NCBI GenBank assembly: GCA_902801155.1
Contig: CADCHG010000030.1
Coordinates: 1-32,370, forward strand
Origin: an uncultured Prevotellaceae bacterium
GTDB lineage: Bacteria > Bacteroidota > Bacteroidia > Bacteroidales > Bacteroidaceae
Direction of reading: 5' to 3'
Length of the DNA stretch: 32,370 nt
Part shown: in pieces, positions 31,865 to 32,370 of the stretch
Numbering within the stretch: position 1 is the first letter of the stretch
How the letters are laid out: each line of letters begins with the position of its first letter
Made by a program: the position numbers and the translations under genes
Notes under the pieces: model-generated
The model's database searches: none
The model's input: the letters and a program-made list of their open reading frames with translations, nothing else
What the model was told of the DNA's origin: nothing

Positions 31865-32370
31865 ATGAAAAAAGACATTATTCTCTGCGGTGTGGGAGGA
31901 CAAGGTATCCTCTCTATCGCTACAATCATAGGTGAGGCTGCAACCAAGGCTGGCTTGTATCTGAAGCAGGCAGAGGTTCACGGAATGAGTCAGAGAGGTG
32001 GTGACGTGCAGTCAAATCTTCGTCTCAGTACCGAGCCTATCTATTCAGACCTTATCTCACTTGGAGGTGCAGACGTTGTCATCTCTATGGAACCAATGGA
32101 GGCTCTCCGTTATATGCCTTATCTCTCAAAGAAGGGTACGGTTGTGACTTCAAGTAAGCCATTTGTCAATATCCCTAACTATCCTGATGAGGATGCTCTT
32201 CAGGCAGAGCTTGACAGCCTCCCTTCTGTGGCAAAGCTCGATATTGATACAGTAGCAAAGGATGCGGGCAATCCTCGCGGTGCCAATATGGTGCTTCTTG
32301 GTATGGCTGCTCCTTACATCGAAATCCTTACCGTCGAGCAGCTTCGTGCCGGCGTGGTAGACCGTGACGC
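31865..32370 (+). CDS. iorB: Indolepyruvate:ferredoxin oxidoreductase, beta subunit (partial, runs off the window)
   Basis: 168 codons visible, no stop before the window ends. The gamma-type domain of 2-oxoacid:ferredoxin oxidoreductases is recognised from ILCGVGGQGILSIATIIGEA at the start, EVHGMSQRGGDVQSNLR (about 38-54) and GGADVVISMEPMEALR. It is the smaller subunit that partners with IorA; together they oxidise arylpyruvates. The start codon lies only 5 bp after the right GC-rich repeat, so its upstream region, and perhaps translational coupling to iorA, has been changed by the inserted nuclease gene. Confidence 0.93.
   Translation, partial: MKKDIILCGVGGQGILSIATIIGEAATKAGLYLKQAEVHGMSQRGGDVQSNLRLSTEPIYSDLISLGGADVVISMEPMEALRYMPYLSKKGTVVTSSKPFVNIPNYPDEDALQAELDSLPSVAKLDIDTVAKDAGNPRGANMVLLGMAAPYIEILTVEQLRAGVVDRD

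Noticed and set aside
1-32370. tRNA or rRNA genes
   Set aside because: I saw no cloverleaf with a CCA-proximal stem and T-loop GTTCRA pattern, and no rRNA-like stretch; a covariance search was not possible.

Overview
The window looks like a chromosomal segment of a Prevotella-type member of the Bacteroidota, probably from a gut or rumen. The evidence is direct: six promoters fit the Bacteroidota sigma factor pattern TTG-N20-TAnnTTTG with exactly 20 bp of spacing. Ribosome binding sites are mostly weak, secreted proteins share a GQKV...KGIVV...GKKY tail, and base composition is moderately AT-rich.

Layout. 1-7339: a very large secreted LamG/Ig-like surface protein (broken by a frameshift near its 3' end), a 69-aa small protein, and a PL1 pectate lyase. 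7777-17594: a signalling island with a cytosolic hybrid histidine kinase, two membrane kinases, a stand-alone GGDEF diguanylate cyclase, a MATE transporter, an HPt protein and a REC-(degenerate GGDEF)-EAL protein, then a fourth membrane kinase. No DNA-binding output domain is visible in it. 17595-18440: an intergenic block bounded by perfect 45-bp inverted repeats. 18441-19871 (minus): a GH105-type unsaturated glucuronyl/galacturonyl hydrolase. 20149-24272: glnS, an acidic TPR protein and a DedA membrane protein. 24756-29549: two cassettes, each made of a secreted protein (a binding-module protein, then a CE8 pectin esterase) followed by a small MKK-Y-KPSIVVE protein; both end in an intrinsic terminator. 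29763-end: iorA and iorB, separated by a DUF559 endonuclease gene lying inside inverted GC-rich repeats.

Functionally, CE8 esterase, PL1 lyase and GH105 hydrolase make a coherent pectin pathway: de-esterification, eliminative cleavage, then removal of the unsaturated end sugar. The first two carry the C-terminal tail and are probably exported to the surface. The GH105 enzyme has only a signal peptide and is probably periplasmic. No SusC/SusD pair is present.

The most unusual items are: (i) the recurring pair of a tailed secreted protein plus a 51-69-aa companion without signal peptide; (ii) a family of palindromic GC-rich repeats that occur as inverted pairs, one of which encloses the DUF559 nuclease gene and two of which rewrite protein ends; (iii) a c-di-GMP phosphorelay island with maker and breaker enzymes together, in a phylum where this messenger is uncommon.
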